Of a stretch of DNA of 64,000 bases, positions 1 to 12,061 are shown in pieces. Position numbers and translations under genes: made by a program. Origin of the DNA: Cornus controversa (lineage: Eukaryota > Streptophyta > Magnoliopsida > Cornales > Cornaceae); contig CM048847.1 in assembly GCA_026545225.1 (NCBI GenBank), positions 5,642,001 to 5,706,000 on the forward strand, written 5' to 3'. The notes under the pieces are model-generated. The model worked only from the letters and a program-made list of their open reading frames with translations, did no database searches and had not been told where the DNA came from. Every line of letters begins with the position of its first letter. Position 1 is the first letter of the stretch.

Positions 1-713
1 TGTTCTAATTATTAGGAATTTTTGTATTCATTCGTAGATTGTGTAATTTAGAGGATTCTTATAGAATTGAGCAATAAAAGTCTTATAAATTCAGTTTCAA
101 TGATTTCTTATCTTGTCTTAGATACTTGATTATTGTTATTGAACTCATCCCTCTTGTTTTCTGTGATCATGAGAGTGATTATTACACAATGGTTTTCACT
201 GAATATATCATTAAAAGCTTTGATGGATTATGCCTAGAGAAGATGAACCATGCTGCACCCTAGAGTAGAGTAGTTAGGCAGATGGCCCATGCCAATCGAA
301 GATAGTCCATGACTTAGCCTTAATCATATGTTATCTTCTTGACGGATGGAGGTGAGCTTGTAGCCACCGACACCACTTATGCATGATATGATGCCCCATA
401 GTTAGTTCAATTGACCATTGATTGTGAAGTTAGTGGTGAAATCAATTACCCTAGACTTATCTTATATTCTCTACACTCCTTAGTTTTTCTTGCTTTTGTT
501 CAATTGCTTCATTGGTTAATTTAGTTTTAAAAATCAGAATTTATTTTTTTTAAATTTAATTAGAATTAGTCCTAACAATTCAACTCAGTCAGACCACAGT
601 CCTTGAGGTACGATACCCCTTTCGATAGCCCTATTCTGTAAGGAATTCGTTCTATTGCGAAGTGTGGAAATTTTTAATTGATATATTTTTGAGTCACACT
701 AACACACGAATCA
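1..713 (+). repeat. A2 5' LTR, 3' portion
   Basis: Matches 19230-19947 base for base with few differences and ends in the same terminus (CGAATCA / TGAATCA). The LTR start is beyond the left edge. No tRNA-Asp primer site follows, unlike A1, so the LTR is joined directly to 3' non-coding sequence by a deletion. Confidence 0.9.
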
Positions 714-1106
714 CCAGCCTATGAAGCCCTAGCTGATCCGCTTTGCTTCTATTTCAAAACCTTCTACTTGCCCCCCACTCGGATTTACATGTTTTGTTGC
801 CTTTTGTGCGTCTCCTACTTGATCATCATCATTCATCACCATCATCCTCCATTCCAACTTGATTATTCTCCATCATTATTAAAGTTTTAACTTTTTCATA
901 TTTCCTTCTTCACAAGAGGTGTGAATTAATTTTGAAAGTGGGATGATTTCTTTGAGGGGTTTTTGAAGTACAAGTTTGGGGGAGGACATTATGCATTGAT
1001 TGTGGGTTAGTTGCTTGATTTTGATGCTCCATTCCAGCTATGACCTAGATGCTCCAACACCACTTTCTTCTTGATTTTTCGGAGGTAACTATCTTTTGTA
1101 TTTTTA

Positions 1107-1137
<31 letters not shown>

Positions 1138-2672
1138 TTCTTTATTTTGTTTTTCATATTTTTTTATTCAGTTTCAAAAAAAAAAAAGTTATTTCATATT
1201 TATTTTCACCCATATTATTTCACTTGGTCTTTGGGGTATAGTGATTTGTTTTGATAGGTTGTTGCATCCAAGTTTGGGGGAGTGCTTGCATTACTTTCAT
1301 GCTCTTGGTTTGCTATATTTTCTTGCCCCTACTTCTCTGGATTCCTGGTATTTTCGTTCCTACCCTTCTCTATGCTTTAATTGGATGTACATTGAGGACA
1401 ATGTACAGTTTAAGTTTGGGGGTGAGACGATGCCTTATTTATGTGCTTTATTGCATATGGGGGAAATTTTTATGAAATTCTTCTTATTTTAGGATTTTTG
1501 TTTATTTTATTTTCTTAGTTTGTTTATTTTATTTTCTTTTGTTTTGTTTTTAGATAGAATGTTTTGACATTATTCAAGGGATTAATACCTTATGTAGGTG
1601 CATAACTTGCAATTTTTTAGTATGTTTTAAATTTTTGGAAACTATGGTTTAAATTTAGTGGTTTTAATCATGATTTGCCTTAACATGCCTTGAGGTGATT
1701 GGTTTTAGTTTCCTCACATGCAGAGACACACTAGCATAATCTTGTGGGGTATAAACTTATGCTCTGAGTTATTGTGTTACATATGCTTGATATTAATTAG
1801 TATCCCTTGAGAATGAGTACCGATAATGTGTTTTACTTGACTTCAATGAAAAAGAAAAAAAAAGGAGAAAAAGAAAAAGGAAAAAAATATGTGATGAATA
1901 AGCAAATCAATTTGATCCTTTTCATAAGTAACTGGGCCTCTATGCCTCAGGAAACACGGAGTGTTCGGGCCAAAAGTGAAAGGGTGAGAAAAGATGAGCA
2001 TTGGTTGTCTTGATTTGTAGCCTGACTGATTCGAGTAATTAGGTTCTTCAGGGTGTCTTAACGCCTAGTGCCCTAAAGCCATCTGGTTTGGGAGTCACTG
2101 ACTGAAAGCTTGCTACATGGATCTTTCAGAAAACTTAATAGATCAAGATATTGCACAACCAATAAAGCAATAAAAAAAATGAGAAAAGAAAAGAAAAAAA
2201 GTCATGTATTCAAGTTTGGAAGTATGATTTCAATAAGGGGACCTAGTGAGTTGAAGGGGTATGTGCCTTAATATATTCAGAGCTGGGTTATACTACATGA
2301 GATGACTACTAGTTCACTTTACACGAGGAAGCTAGAGTTGGTTACTTTGAGATATATTGATGTGAATTATGCTACATGAAAGGACTGCTAGTTCACTTTT
2401 CACGAGGGAGCTAGAACTGGTTGTTTTGAGATATATTGATGTGAATTATGTATTGGGACCATTGATTTGAATTACGGAATTTGAAAGTTTGAAATTATTC
2501 TTGAATGCAAGTTTGTAACTATATATTGTAATCTTCTTCTTGATTAATGTTTAAACAAAATTTTGAATGTTTGTGGGTAACACTTCTGGAAACCCCCACG
2601 AGACTATACTCATCCACTAGGGGGAACCTAGGGGTTTAAAGGCTTGTTGCATATGCTAAATACAATCGTTTC
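714..2672 (+). other. A2 residual internal region (3' non-coding part)
   Basis: Corresponds, reversed, to about 24890-27750 of A1, from the stretch just upstream of the env-position ORF through the long 3' untranslated region; ORF3 itself is missing. It holds three copies of an AAGTTTGGGGG box (972, 1270, 1412), a perfect hairpin at 1387-1406, a T-rich TTTTTA repeat at about 1099-1134 and A-rich runs near 1850-1890. The short ORFs at 1049-1492 and 1807-2013 have no counterpart in A1 and are taken as chance. Confidence 0.75.
1387..1406 (+). promoter_or_regulatory. Conserved 8-bp hairpin beside a polypurine-like box
   Basis: GTACATTG and CAATGTAC flank the four-base loop AGGA, followed six bases later by AAGTTTGGGGGTG. 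The same pair of elements is found in A1 (26028-26065) and B1 (41984-42020). Function unknown. Confidence 0.6.
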
Positions 2673-2772
2673 TGTAACGCCTCGATCCCCAACTCCCGGG
2701 AAACTAGGGGTTAACCCGCCCCTTCATTTAATCAAGTTAACTAAGGCTATAACCAACATTTCCTACTTTTAG

Positions 2773-2875
2773 TCAGCTGAAAATAAAGTTTCAGTCGGCT
2801 GAAAAAGTGCTCTAGAAATGCTTTTTTCATTCTATCTCTTTCAGTCGCCTGAAAATGGACTTTCAGCTCTAAAAG
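2773..2875. repeat. Palindrome cluster TTTCAG-N4-CTGAAA in C 3' LTR
   Basis: Two complete copies (2789-2804, loop TCGG; 2839-2854, loop TCGC), one shorter TCAGCTGA and one degraded copy near 2861. In the 5' LTR (14303-14411) the last copy is intact with loop CAGG, and another has loop TCAC. Arms are kept while the loops vary. Confidence 0.7.
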
Positions 2876-3203
2876 TACATGGACCTGAATTCTTTGACAG
2901 TATTCCTCAACCTGACTTCAAATGCTACTATCTCATAATCCATAAGTCCGTTTAACTTGAAATTTGACATAGATCATCCTTAACATGTCTAGTTTCTAAC
3001 CTAATTTGAATCACCCAAAAATATGAACCACAACTCAAGTTATACTTGATTTATTGAGTGTAGGTCAGATTTTCAACCCTTGCACCAAAACATGCATAAC
3101 ATTCTCAATTTAAATCCAAACAAGGTCCATGGCTCATCAAATTGAAGCTAACACAATTCTCTTACTATATACAAAAATTCCATTCCTTCCTTGAACTCAA
3201 AAT

Positions 3204-3225
3204 GGACACTTTTGGGTATGTGTCC
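3204..3225. promoter_or_regulatory. GGACAC/GTGTCC hairpin in C 3' LTR
   Basis: Six-base arms separated by TTTTGGGTAT and followed by CCCC. The same hairpin occurs once or more in every C and D type LTR in the window; in the C 5' LTR (14737-14756) the loop has lost two bases but both arms are intact. Confidence 0.6.
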
Positions 3226-4024
3226 CCCCAATGGCTACTTTAATGCCTTAATGGCCATCAAGTAAATTCACATAGCATGCATTTCATACTTGAAATGTAA
3301 TTCCATCTATTTTTCTTACCCTCTTCACTCCACAACTCATGCATACATATTTTCCATACTCCATTTGCTCATGATTAACCATACAAGAAATCATAACTAA
3401 AGAGGAAAATGGTCCTATAGTACCATACATCTCCAACACAAAATTTTCCCAAAAGGGTACATATCATTCATATGGTTTTCTTCCAAGTTTATAGTCATTA
3501 CAAGAATTCATGCATAAAGTTTAAAATGCAACAAATTCTCCCATGACTACAACAAATTCATTACCGTGCCACAAGTTAGCACAGATAGCCAAAAGTACAA
3601 GTATCCAAAAATGTAGCAAAATATAACTAGAATTCTTCTTGGACACTCAAGTACCATCCGTTATCGGCGCCTTATCTGAAAAAGAGTTTAGAATAAGGGG
3701 GTGAGCACCACTGCTGCTCACTAGGGATACCCCAACCCACCTAAGTGCCAACCCGACACGACCTACATGAATACATGTCACAACATTTTATGTATCATTC
3801 CACATACATCATGTTCACTCACAACAATGCATATATATATAGGGATGCATTAAACACATATCATGCTTTATAATTTCAAATGAAAGCAATATCACACACT
3901 TGTCTCCCCCTCGGACTCCACCTGATACCCTAACATGGTTTTTGACCAACCATGTGACCTAGGACGCCTCCTATAACCGTCTCGTGACTTTGGCCTACCC
4001 CGCCAACATCATACTCCCGGGGTA

Positions 4025-4270
4025 ATATTTTGGTTTACCCATTGGTGATTAGTCCGTATCAGCACCGTCACCAAATATTCGCTTATTCAAGGTGATTAGA
4101 CCATATCAGCACCGTCACCGAGTATTAGGTGGCTCAAAGTGGTTAGTCCATATCCGCACCGCCACTGAGCATAATTGGATTCTAGGTGATTAATCTGTAT
4201 CAGCACCGTCACTGAATCATTGGGTGGCTCAAGGTGGTTAGTCCATATTCGCACTGCCATCGAGCATTGT
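4025..4270. repeat. Tandem hairpin array in C 3' LTR (units near 50 bp)
   Basis: Repeated units of the form GGTGATTAG..TATCAGCACCGTCACC. The ends of each unit pair: GGTGA/TCACC (4091-4119), AGTGG/CCACT (4138-4166), and GGTGG/CCACC in the matching unit of the 5' LTR (15765-15793). Units with different arms still pair, which suggests the stem matters. Confidence 0.65.
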
Positions 4271-5046
4271 TGACCCAAATAATTGACACCTAGTCTTAAC
4301 CACATTTTTCCATTTCCTCACAACGGTTCATATATGCATTTCGAACATCTAATAATCAAATACTCCACATTCACACTCCACAATGCACAAGCTAATTAGC
4401 CTAATACATAGAATGCATTTTCATCTCCATGAAACCACACATATATTTACCTATACATGTGAAACCCAGCATATTATACACATATGCACATAAATTCCAT
4501 TTAAACACATTTTAATCATGCTTCACCAATGCATACATTTTCTATACAAATATGGCATGCATTTAACTCTCTTATAACATATAACACATATACGTCTCAT
4601 ATTTGCACATAATTATACATGTACACCACATTAGGCGCATAAGCATATATGCTCTCATTCTCACACATTCTCATGCATTTGTCCTTCACGTCATGCATAC
4701 TAGGAGAGACACATATATTGCATAGAAGAGATTCAAGAGAAGAAGAAAACACCTTATCCCACCCTTCTTACATCTCTAAAACATGCAATACACACCCTTA
4801 GCTCTCACCACTTCACCCGAAACCCTAGAATCGACAAGTAGATGAGAAAGAACACCCCTACCTCAAAATCCAAGCTTAGAAGTGAAAGACCCAAATTTCA
4901 CCAAGCTTCAAACTCCTCTAATGGCAACTTTTCACCTATTAAAGCGAAGAGGAGAGTGAGGGGAACAACTTTTGGTCTTGGCTTTACCCTCAAATCTCAC
5001 TTCTTGGCCCTCAAAACTTATAGAGAAGGAGAGAAGAGAAACTTGT

Positions 5047-5140
5047 AGAGAGAGAGAGTAGGAGCCGGATGTAGAGAGAGAGAGAGAGAGAAGTGAAAAT
5101 CTGATTTTTCTCTCCCTCTTTACACATATATATCATATAT
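5047..5140 (-). promoter_or_regulatory. Candidate C LTR promoter (TATA region plus CT-rich leader)
   Basis: On the sense strand an AT block with ATATATATG (5122-5140) is followed within 30-80 bases by a CT microsatellite, a common arrangement at plant transcription starts. The same pair is in the 5' LTR near 16574-16675. Inferred only. Confidence 0.35.
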
Positions 5141-5468
5141 TTCTCCTTTTGCAACTAAACCCTCCACCTTTTCCTTATTTGCTCCTTGTTATGGCCCTTT
5201 TTCGCTTATTCGCAAACTAGCATTTCCTCATTTTTCAAAACTTCACTTATACCCTTAAAATTACATCAATACCCCCACACCACTCTCTAGATCCGGTAGT
5301 TATTTTCCCCGGTTACCTAAACCCATTTCGGTCCCATACCCGTAACTGAAAACATAAAAAGATCATTTAAGTCCACTAAGCATGTTATTAAATAATTAAT
5401 CATGCTTAAAAATTCACTTAACTTTTAAACATAATTCAAAGAGAAAAAAAAAATTTTGGGTCGTTACA

Positions 5469-5482
5469 ACCTCCCCACCTTA
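5469..5482 (-). promoter_or_regulatory. C polypurine tract
   Basis: The sense strand reads TAAGGTGGGGAGGT directly before the 3' LTR, as expected for the plus-strand primer of reverse transcription. Confidence 0.8.
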
Positions 5483-5515
5483 GAGGAATTTCGTCCTCAA
5501 AATTAGAGGCATACC

Positions 5516-6110
5516 TCAAGTAGTAAACAACTCGGGATACTTTGAGCGGACTTCTTGTTCTCGCTCCCACGTAGCTTCCTCGACTCCGTGATATCTCCAA
5601 AGGACTTTAACCAATGGAATGGTCTTGCCCCAAAGCACTTGCTCCCTAGTATCCAAAACCTGTATCGATCTCTCCTCGTAAGACACGTCCTCATCCACGT
5701 CAAGATCTGTCCAATCTAACATATGCGAAGGATCCGGTTCATACTTTCTCAGCATCGAAACGTGGAAAGTATTATGCACACTTGATAACTGGGGAGGCAA
5801 TGCCAAGCGGTATGCAACCTCACCCACACGATCCAATATCTCGAATGGACCGATAAACTGAGGGGTTAGCTTCCCGCTACCCCCAAACCTAATCAAACCC
5901 CATCGTGGAGAGACCTTCAAGAAGATATGGTTCCCCACCTCAAATGCTAAAGGCCTCCGCCTTCTATCGGCATAGCTTTTCTGGCGACTCTGAGCCGTAA
6001 GCAACCGCTGCCGTATGATCTTTATCTTTTCGGTAGTCTCTCTAACTAAATCTGGCCCAAGGCTACTATCTCGCCAGCCTTTGTCCAACAAACTAGCAAC
6101 CTACAAGGTC
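5516..6110 (-). pseudogene. C pol, integrase C-terminal domain and chromodomain
   Basis: A 191-codon open stretch. The first part is the integrase C-terminal region with a TAQSRQKSYADRRRRPL block and the GPFEIL and HNTFHVSMLR motifs that precede chromodomains in plant chromoviruses. The last 50 or so residues (VLWRYHGVEEATWEREQ) are the chromodomain, which in this lineage is thought to bind modified histones. A frameshift near 6075-6090 separates it from the integrase core upstream. It ends just before the polypurine tract, the usual place for the end of pol. Confidence 0.9.
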
Positions 6111-6827
6111 TACCGTACAGAGCCTCAAATGGAGCCATCTCAATACTAGCTTGGTAGCTATTATTGTAAGCAAACTCCACCAATGGAAGGTGATCCTCCC
6201 AACTGCCTCAAAAATCAAGTGCACATGCTCTAAGCATTTCCTCTAGAATCCGTACAGTACGCTCTGACTGACCATTTGTCTGAGGATGGAAAGTTGTACT
6301 GAAATGGAGATCCGTATCAAGTGCAGCCTGAAAACTCTGTCAAAAGTGTGACGTAAATCTCGGATCCCTATTGGACACAATGGAAATTGGCACTCCATGC
6401 AGTCTCACTATCTGATCAATATACAATCGACTAAGAGTATCTACATCATTCGTCACTCGAATAGGAAGGAAATGAGCCACCTTGGTCAATCTATCCACAA
6501 TGACCCATACCGTGTCGTAACTCTTCCTCGTCCAAGGTAACCCCGTCACAAAATCCATAGTGACGTGTTCCCACTTCCACATAGCTACTGGTAAAGGCTG
6601 TAACAAACTTGCCGATCTCTGATGCTCGGCCTTCACTTGTTGACAAGTGAGGCACCTTGCCACAAACCGTGCGATGTCTTTTTTCATACCCTTCCACCAA
6701 AACTGCCTACGAAGATTGTGGTACATCTTGGTACCACCGAGATGTACTACAAGACTAGAGCTATGAAACTCCCTCAAAATCTCATCCCTACAAGCTAATG
6801 GAATAACCATTATGTCTCTGAATCTCA
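6111..6827 (-). pseudogene. C pol, integrase zinc-binding and catalytic core
   Basis: The HHCC zinc finger is intact (two His about eight residues apart, then CLTC). The first catalytic Asp is in MDFVTGLP and the catalytic Glu in the TNGQSERTV context. The second catalytic Asp reads Asn (codon AAT, 6370-6372) where the family has SDRDPRF. In-frame stops are at 6340-6342 (a Trp position in relatives) and 6208-6210. D1 cuts the gene from the RNase H part; the reading frame continues across the join if D1 and one GACCT are removed. Not functional. Confidence 0.9.
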
Positions 6828-7856
6828 GACCTAGTCACGCCCCGATTCTTGAGGCCTGAAAACCGAGGTGTGAACCCCGTGAGATCACCCTCACGACATA
6901 ACCACCACCTGATCATACAATCCCAATTTCATAATATTTTCACGAAAATTGGGCATGACCTATTCTAACAAATCAGATCCTGGCTTGTTATACCTGCTTT
7001 AAAATTCATATGGACACTTCTGGGCATGTGTCCCCCCAGCATTTATATCTAACAAAAAATAATGAACACTTCTGGGCACGTGTCCCCCCCCCCCCAGCAT
7101 TTCTACAACATGCATAATATAATCAAAAGAATACATGTCTCAGTCCTTGAATGTCCATATTATATACATACATCACATGAATAGAATACAACTGAAGGAA
7201 CTGAATCTATATAAATCTCTCCATAAATTTAATCCAAATGTAATACATCTATCTATCCATTATTCTGGACATGCATCAGATTCTAAGGAATCTAGACACT
7301 ACCTCTGCAACCGGTGCTGTCAGTCCCCTAACTAACTCCGTACTCAGCAATACCTGCAAAACTTGGGAGGGGGTGAGCTCAAAGGCCCAACAAGGTATGT
7401 AGAACCATACTATCACCACTGCAGCAGGTCGATCCTCACATATTCTCAAAAATATACATGCACTTAAATATATCACAATATTTAAGACCATGCCCCACCT
7501 AGCATGCATGAACCAATGATGTATATGGCTACTCTAGCATATATGAACATACAAAATCCCCTATACATGATTTTAGAAATCATTTTCAACATGCTTGAAA
7601 GCAGTAAACATTCAGCACCAATATGTATATAGAACATATATGTCAACTCATTTACATAAACGATGTAAATCAACTACCACGTCTCTTACTCATCAAGTAG
7701 CACATCAAATGCAATGCAATGCATTTAACATGTAGAGAAATTATTCATACAACACAACCATATCATAAGCAAGGTAGAATGCAACATGATATGCACAACT
7801 CCTTCATCCTTCCCACTTATTGGTCTCCAATTCCCATGGACAACCAATCCCACCTA

Positions 7857-7985
7857 TAGAGGGTTACCTTTACCGGAATACCTCTTGAGGGTTACCTTTA
7901 CCGGAATACCTCACTACACATTAATCCATGAGGGTACCTTGACCGGAATACCTCACGAGGGTTACCTTTACCGGAATACCTCGCC
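7857..7985. repeat. Tandem array in D1, unit about 24-40 bp
   Basis: Four copies of a GGGTTACCTTTACCGGAAT-ACCTC unit, each starting GAGG and ending CCTC so that the ends can pair. A degenerate relative lies at 56395-56470 in block H; D2-D4 have a different cassette here and D5 a third. Confidence 0.7.
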
Positions 7986-8899
7986 GTTTTACCAAATGGA
8001 TTCCACCGTTCACATTGAGCATGCCTCCCTCACCATACCAATGAATATGAACCCCACAACTTTATCGAATGTACATTCATCATTTGAAACCAATGAGGTA
8101 TTTAAGAATACACTCATACAAATTCCCATTTAAGCATCACATGCATTTGCAATGAACATGCTTCACACCTCCACATTTCACATAACCACATGTCCTTCAC
8201 ATTTTTTCCGAATTCACAAATCAATTCCAACATGTTCATAAATTTCTCTAAGGCATTTATAAACATACAATCACATCAACCGACATAAATAGCACATATG
8301 TCCAATCTTGCATATAAGTCCTATATGCACTTATACTAGCATAAATATAATCATGCTTTCACTCAAGGCACAAATTTACCACAAGCAACTGGCATGCTTT
8401 TCATCCACAATATATAACCACATATATATTCTGTCACCATATATGTATTAAGGACGTATAAAATACTTAGCACATCATAATCATGCTTTTCAAATGTTTG
8501 TCAAAACCATATTCATATATATAGCATGCATTTCCACTACTACCACAAATATATATAATCACATATATATATTTAACACGATGCATAAAGGCCACATATG
8601 CATACAAGACAACCCATAGCCAAACATATATTATTTAGCATACTTTTCATAGACTTTAATCTATACCGTACATGCACATCACAATGCAAGGAAGCATTTA
8701 AAGTTAATATGCTTTCATATCCCAAATATATATATACATTCATATATATGTATATATATATATATGCATATCCCACGTATATACACAATCACCTATACAT
8801 ATGTATATGTACATATATATATACAAACACCACACATGATCAATTTTAGAAACATATGTAAATTAACCAACATAATAAAATATATACGTAGGAGATAGA

Positions 8900-8917
8900 G
8901 GCAAGAATCAACTTGCC
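8900..8917. promoter_or_regulatory. GGCAAG/CTTGCC hairpin conserved in D LTRs
   Basis: Six-base perfect arms with a six-base loop (AATCAA). Found at the same relative place in D2 (52417-52434, loop TTAATT), D3 (31009-31026) and D4 (62041-62058). It marks the border between the AT-rich microsatellite zone and the GC-rich zone. Confidence 0.6.
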
Positions 8918-10649
8918 TTGGGTCCCGCTTTCGCTAAGTCTGCGTCTGCAAAGCGGTCCAGACCCGATCTCGATCCAGTCCAATGTCGTAGTCTACACCA
9001 CCGATCTAACTGAACCATTTTCCTTTTCTTTTCAAATTCCGTACTTGGTCCAATCTTCAATTCAATTGGAAACCAAACCCAATTTCACAAAGCCCCATTT
9101 CAATGTTCTAATAAGGCAGCCAAAACTTTATAATCCAAGCCCAAATGTTAAGCCCATTTAACAATGAACCAAAGAATCACTATTACCCATAATCAAAACC
9201 ATGTTGGCCCAATTCATTTAGGCACAGAAATAGTCAATTTCAGCCCACAACTTGATTACCCACTTGCCGCCAAACCCAACCTTTAATTAACTTGGGTCAA
9301 ACATCAATCCACATATATATATATATATATCATCACCATCCTTGGTTCACACATAAACCATCCCAGCCGTGAGCAACCCAAGTCCCAACATCCCTCTCCG
9401 CCAGCCGTCAACCATCAACCCGACCCATCTCAGCCAGCAGCCACCATGGCTGTCTGCCACAAGCGCTACTCACCTCCACAGCCCATTGCCCAACCGTGGA
9501 TCACCCAAACTCAGCTCAACAACTCACCTCAACCACGAAGACTCAGCCGAACCCAATCGCAACTGTCGGCCAAACAGTCCCCAGTCGAAACCCCTTTTCA
9601 CCACCACCATGGAACCGTATATAGCTGTCCGAAGAGCCGCACCGCCAAACCATTTTGGCTGTCCAAGCCAATGCCACCAAGCGAACCCACTAGCAACACC
9701 ACCACACATGGAAGCCGACATCATCACCTACCTAAAACCCCAATCGAGCACAACAAACCGAACCCATTAACCACCTCAACCGAACCACTTCACCTTCGAG
9801 CACCACCATACACGGCCATAGTAGCCATGCCCAAGCCACCCGAAACCACCCCAAAACCCAACCGTGGAAAAACTCAGCCAAGGCTCCACCTTGCTCCAAC
9901 CGAACACCATTGAACCCAGCCACCCACCAGGTTGTCTGAACCGAACCCGAAGCCTCACGGGACCATCTCGCCACAACCGAACCTAGCCACCAACCCAAGA
10001 GTCGAAACCCATCTCTTCCTCACGACCGTCACTACTGTGGGAACCACCGTTGAGCCAAACAAAACCCACAGCCGCTGCTATCATCATCGCCCAGGCCGGA
10101 GCTCCACCGTGAGCAACCCAGCTACCGTTGACCCAGCTCTTCTCTCTCTCTAGCCGTCTCGGCTTCTCTCTCCCCTTCCCGATTTCTCTATCTCTCTCTA
10201 CCTTTCCCTTTCTTCTTCTTTTCTTTTTCTTTTCTTTTCTTTCTTTTTCTTCTTTCCTTTTTCTTCTTTTTCTCTTTTTCTTCTCTTCCTTTCTTCTTCA
10301 GCCGACCCACGTGGGTCTCTCGCTCCCTTTTATTTTTTGAATCTTTCTCTTGCACTCACAGCCACACATAGATAATACATAAAATATATATATATTTATA
10401 TCACAAGGGCATCTAATACACATACACACCTACACGTATGTACATATACCGTCACATGTATTTATAATTTAATATAAATACATCCACCATGACTATATAT
10501 ATACATATATATATAGCTATATATATATTTTCATATATATATATATATATATATATCCACATATTTCCGAATTTAATTTATTCAAAAAAAAATAATCCGG
10601 TCAAAATTCACCCTGAACCGGTCAAAATTATTTCGGTCTTTACAGACCT

Positions 10650-11422
10650 CCATCTGAATGGATTACCCAATCCTCCACTGCTTCGCCACCCGTAATCCGA
10701 GTGTAAATGCTCTCTAACTCTATGTCATGCCTCTGTCCCTCAACCACCCTACTCACTAGAGTTGGTTGCGCTATGAGTGTGAACAAAGTGGCATGTCCAT
10801 CACTCTCACTGAAATACAATCCCATTCCTGAGATATCTTCCATCATCTTCCACTCATGAATAGCAATACTAGCCAAAGTGCCATGTGATTTCCTGCTCAA
10901 TGCATCGGCAACCACATTAGCCTTCCCCGGGTGATACTGAAGATCAAAGTTGTAGTCTTTCATGTATTCAACCCATCTTCTCTGTCTCATATTCAAGTCC
11001 TTTTGGGTAAAAAGGTACTTCAAACTCTTATGATCAGAGAAAACCTCAAATTTCTCTCCATAGAGATAATGCCTCCACGTTTTCAAAGCAAAAATTACCG
11101 CCGCCAACTCCAAGTCATGAGTCGGGTAATTCTGCTCGTGGATCTTCAACTGTCAGGAACCATATGCAACAACCCTCTCGGTTTGAATCAACACATATCC
11201 CAAACCATCCCGTGAAGAGTCACAATAGATGACGTAATCCAAACCGCACTCGGGGATAATCAAAATCGGAGCACTAGTCAATCTACGCCTCAATTCTATA
11301 AAGGAATGCTCGCAAGCCTCATTCCACTCAAACTTAACTCCTTTACGAGTAAGCTTGGTCATCGGCGCCGCTAACTTCAAAAAGTCTTTCACAAAGCGCC
11401 GGTAATATCTTACCAATCCCAA
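10650..11422 (-). pseudogene. C pol, RT connection and RNase H
   Basis: The upstream part (11153-11422) is the RT thumb/connection (FLGLVRYYRRF-like start, then YCDSSRDGLGYVLIQ). RNase H follows, with THDLELAAV and the [15 protein letters not shown] end typical of plant gypsy elements. An in-frame TGA at 11153-11155 replaces an Arg codon of relatives (CGA to TGA), and another TGA at 11459-11461, just upstream, replaces the Trp of NWERPK. The protein stops at the D1 insertion. Confidence 0.9.
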
Positions 11423-12061
11423 GAAGCTACGTATCTCGAATATATTCTTAGGCCTCTCTCAATTCATTACTACTTCAATCTTAGAAGGGTCTACCGATAC
11501 TCCTCCTTCCGACACCACGTGTCCAAGGAATTTCACCTCCGTTAGTCAAAATTCACATTTTCAAATTTGGCATACAAATAGTGTTCTCTTAGAATCTGCA
11601 ACACCATCCTCAAGTGGGTCTCATGCTCCTCCATAAAAGAATAATACACAAGGATGTCGTCCACGAAGACCACCACAAACCTATCCCAGTACACCCTAAA
11701 TATCCGGTTCATCAAATCCATGAACGCTGCTGGCGTGTTCATCAGCCCAAATAGCATCACTAGAAACTCATAGTGGCCATATCTAGTCCAAAAAGCCGTC
11801 TTCGAAATGTCCTCTTCCTTTACGCTCAACTGGTAATACCCCGACCTCAAGTCGATCTTCAAAAAATAAGTCGAACCCTTAAGTTGATCAAATAAGTCAT
11901 CTATCCTTGGCAAAGGATACTTGTTCTTAATCGTTGCTTGGTTCAACTTATGGTAGTCTATGCATAACCGTAAAGATCCATCCTTCTTTTTAGCAAATAG
12001 GACTGGAGCTCCCCCAAGGTGATGTACTAGGTCGTACAAATCCCTTATCCAATAATTCTTA
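11423..12061 (-). pseudogene. C pol, reverse transcriptase fingers and palm
   Basis: Carries the RT landmarks [20 protein letters not shown] and the active site FVDD, which is intact here. A one-base insertion near 12015 and a one-base deletion near 11555 shift the frame, and TGA at 11546-11548 and TAA at 12059-12061 interrupt it. In relatives those stops are Trp and probably Gln. Gypsy-type RT is certain; activity is excluded. Confidence 0.9.

Larger units (their letters stand above)
2673..5468 (-). repeat. C 3' LTR (2796 bp)
   Basis: Bounded on the sense strand by TGTAACGACCC and GAGGCGTTACA. It holds a TTTCAG/CTGAAA palindrome cluster (2773-2875), a GGACAC hairpin (3204-3225), a GTGAGC/GCTCAC hairpin (3701-3721), a tandem hairpin array (about 4025-4270), a candidate TATA region (5122-5140) and a GA/CT microsatellite (5047-5094). 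No coding potential is visible; the ORF at 4842-5048 is not conserved in the other LTR. Confidence 0.95.
6833..10644 (-). mobile_element. D1: solo LTR of a large chromovirus-type family (3812 bp)
   Basis: Begins AGTCACGCCCC (one change from TGTCACGCCCC of the other copies) and ends GGTCTTTACA. Exact target duplications GACCT are at 6828-6832 and 10645-10649. No pol domain is inside. It holds two GGACAC hairpins (7012-7033, 7064-7086, the second mutated), a TGAGCTCA palindrome (7374), a four-unit CCGGAATACCTC array (7857-7985), the GGCAAG/CTTGCC hairpin (8900-8917), a GC-rich stretch (about 9360-10130), a pyrimidine tract (10140-10300) and TA microsatellites (10500-10560). ORFs of 130-170 codons in the GC-rich part lie on both strands and are judged spurious. 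Confidence 0.9.

Noticed and set aside
1049..1492. 147-codon ORF in A2
   Set aside because: Phe/Ile-rich translation of T-rich repeats; the homologous A1 region is not open.
4842..5048. 68-codon ORF in the C LTR
   Set aside because: Not maintained at the matching place in the other C LTR, where the frame is changed.
6833..10644. D copies as DNA transposons with terminal inverted repeats
   Set aside because: The ends are TG...CA with 5-bp duplications, and their modules match chromovirus LTRs; only the first and last few bases are inverted.
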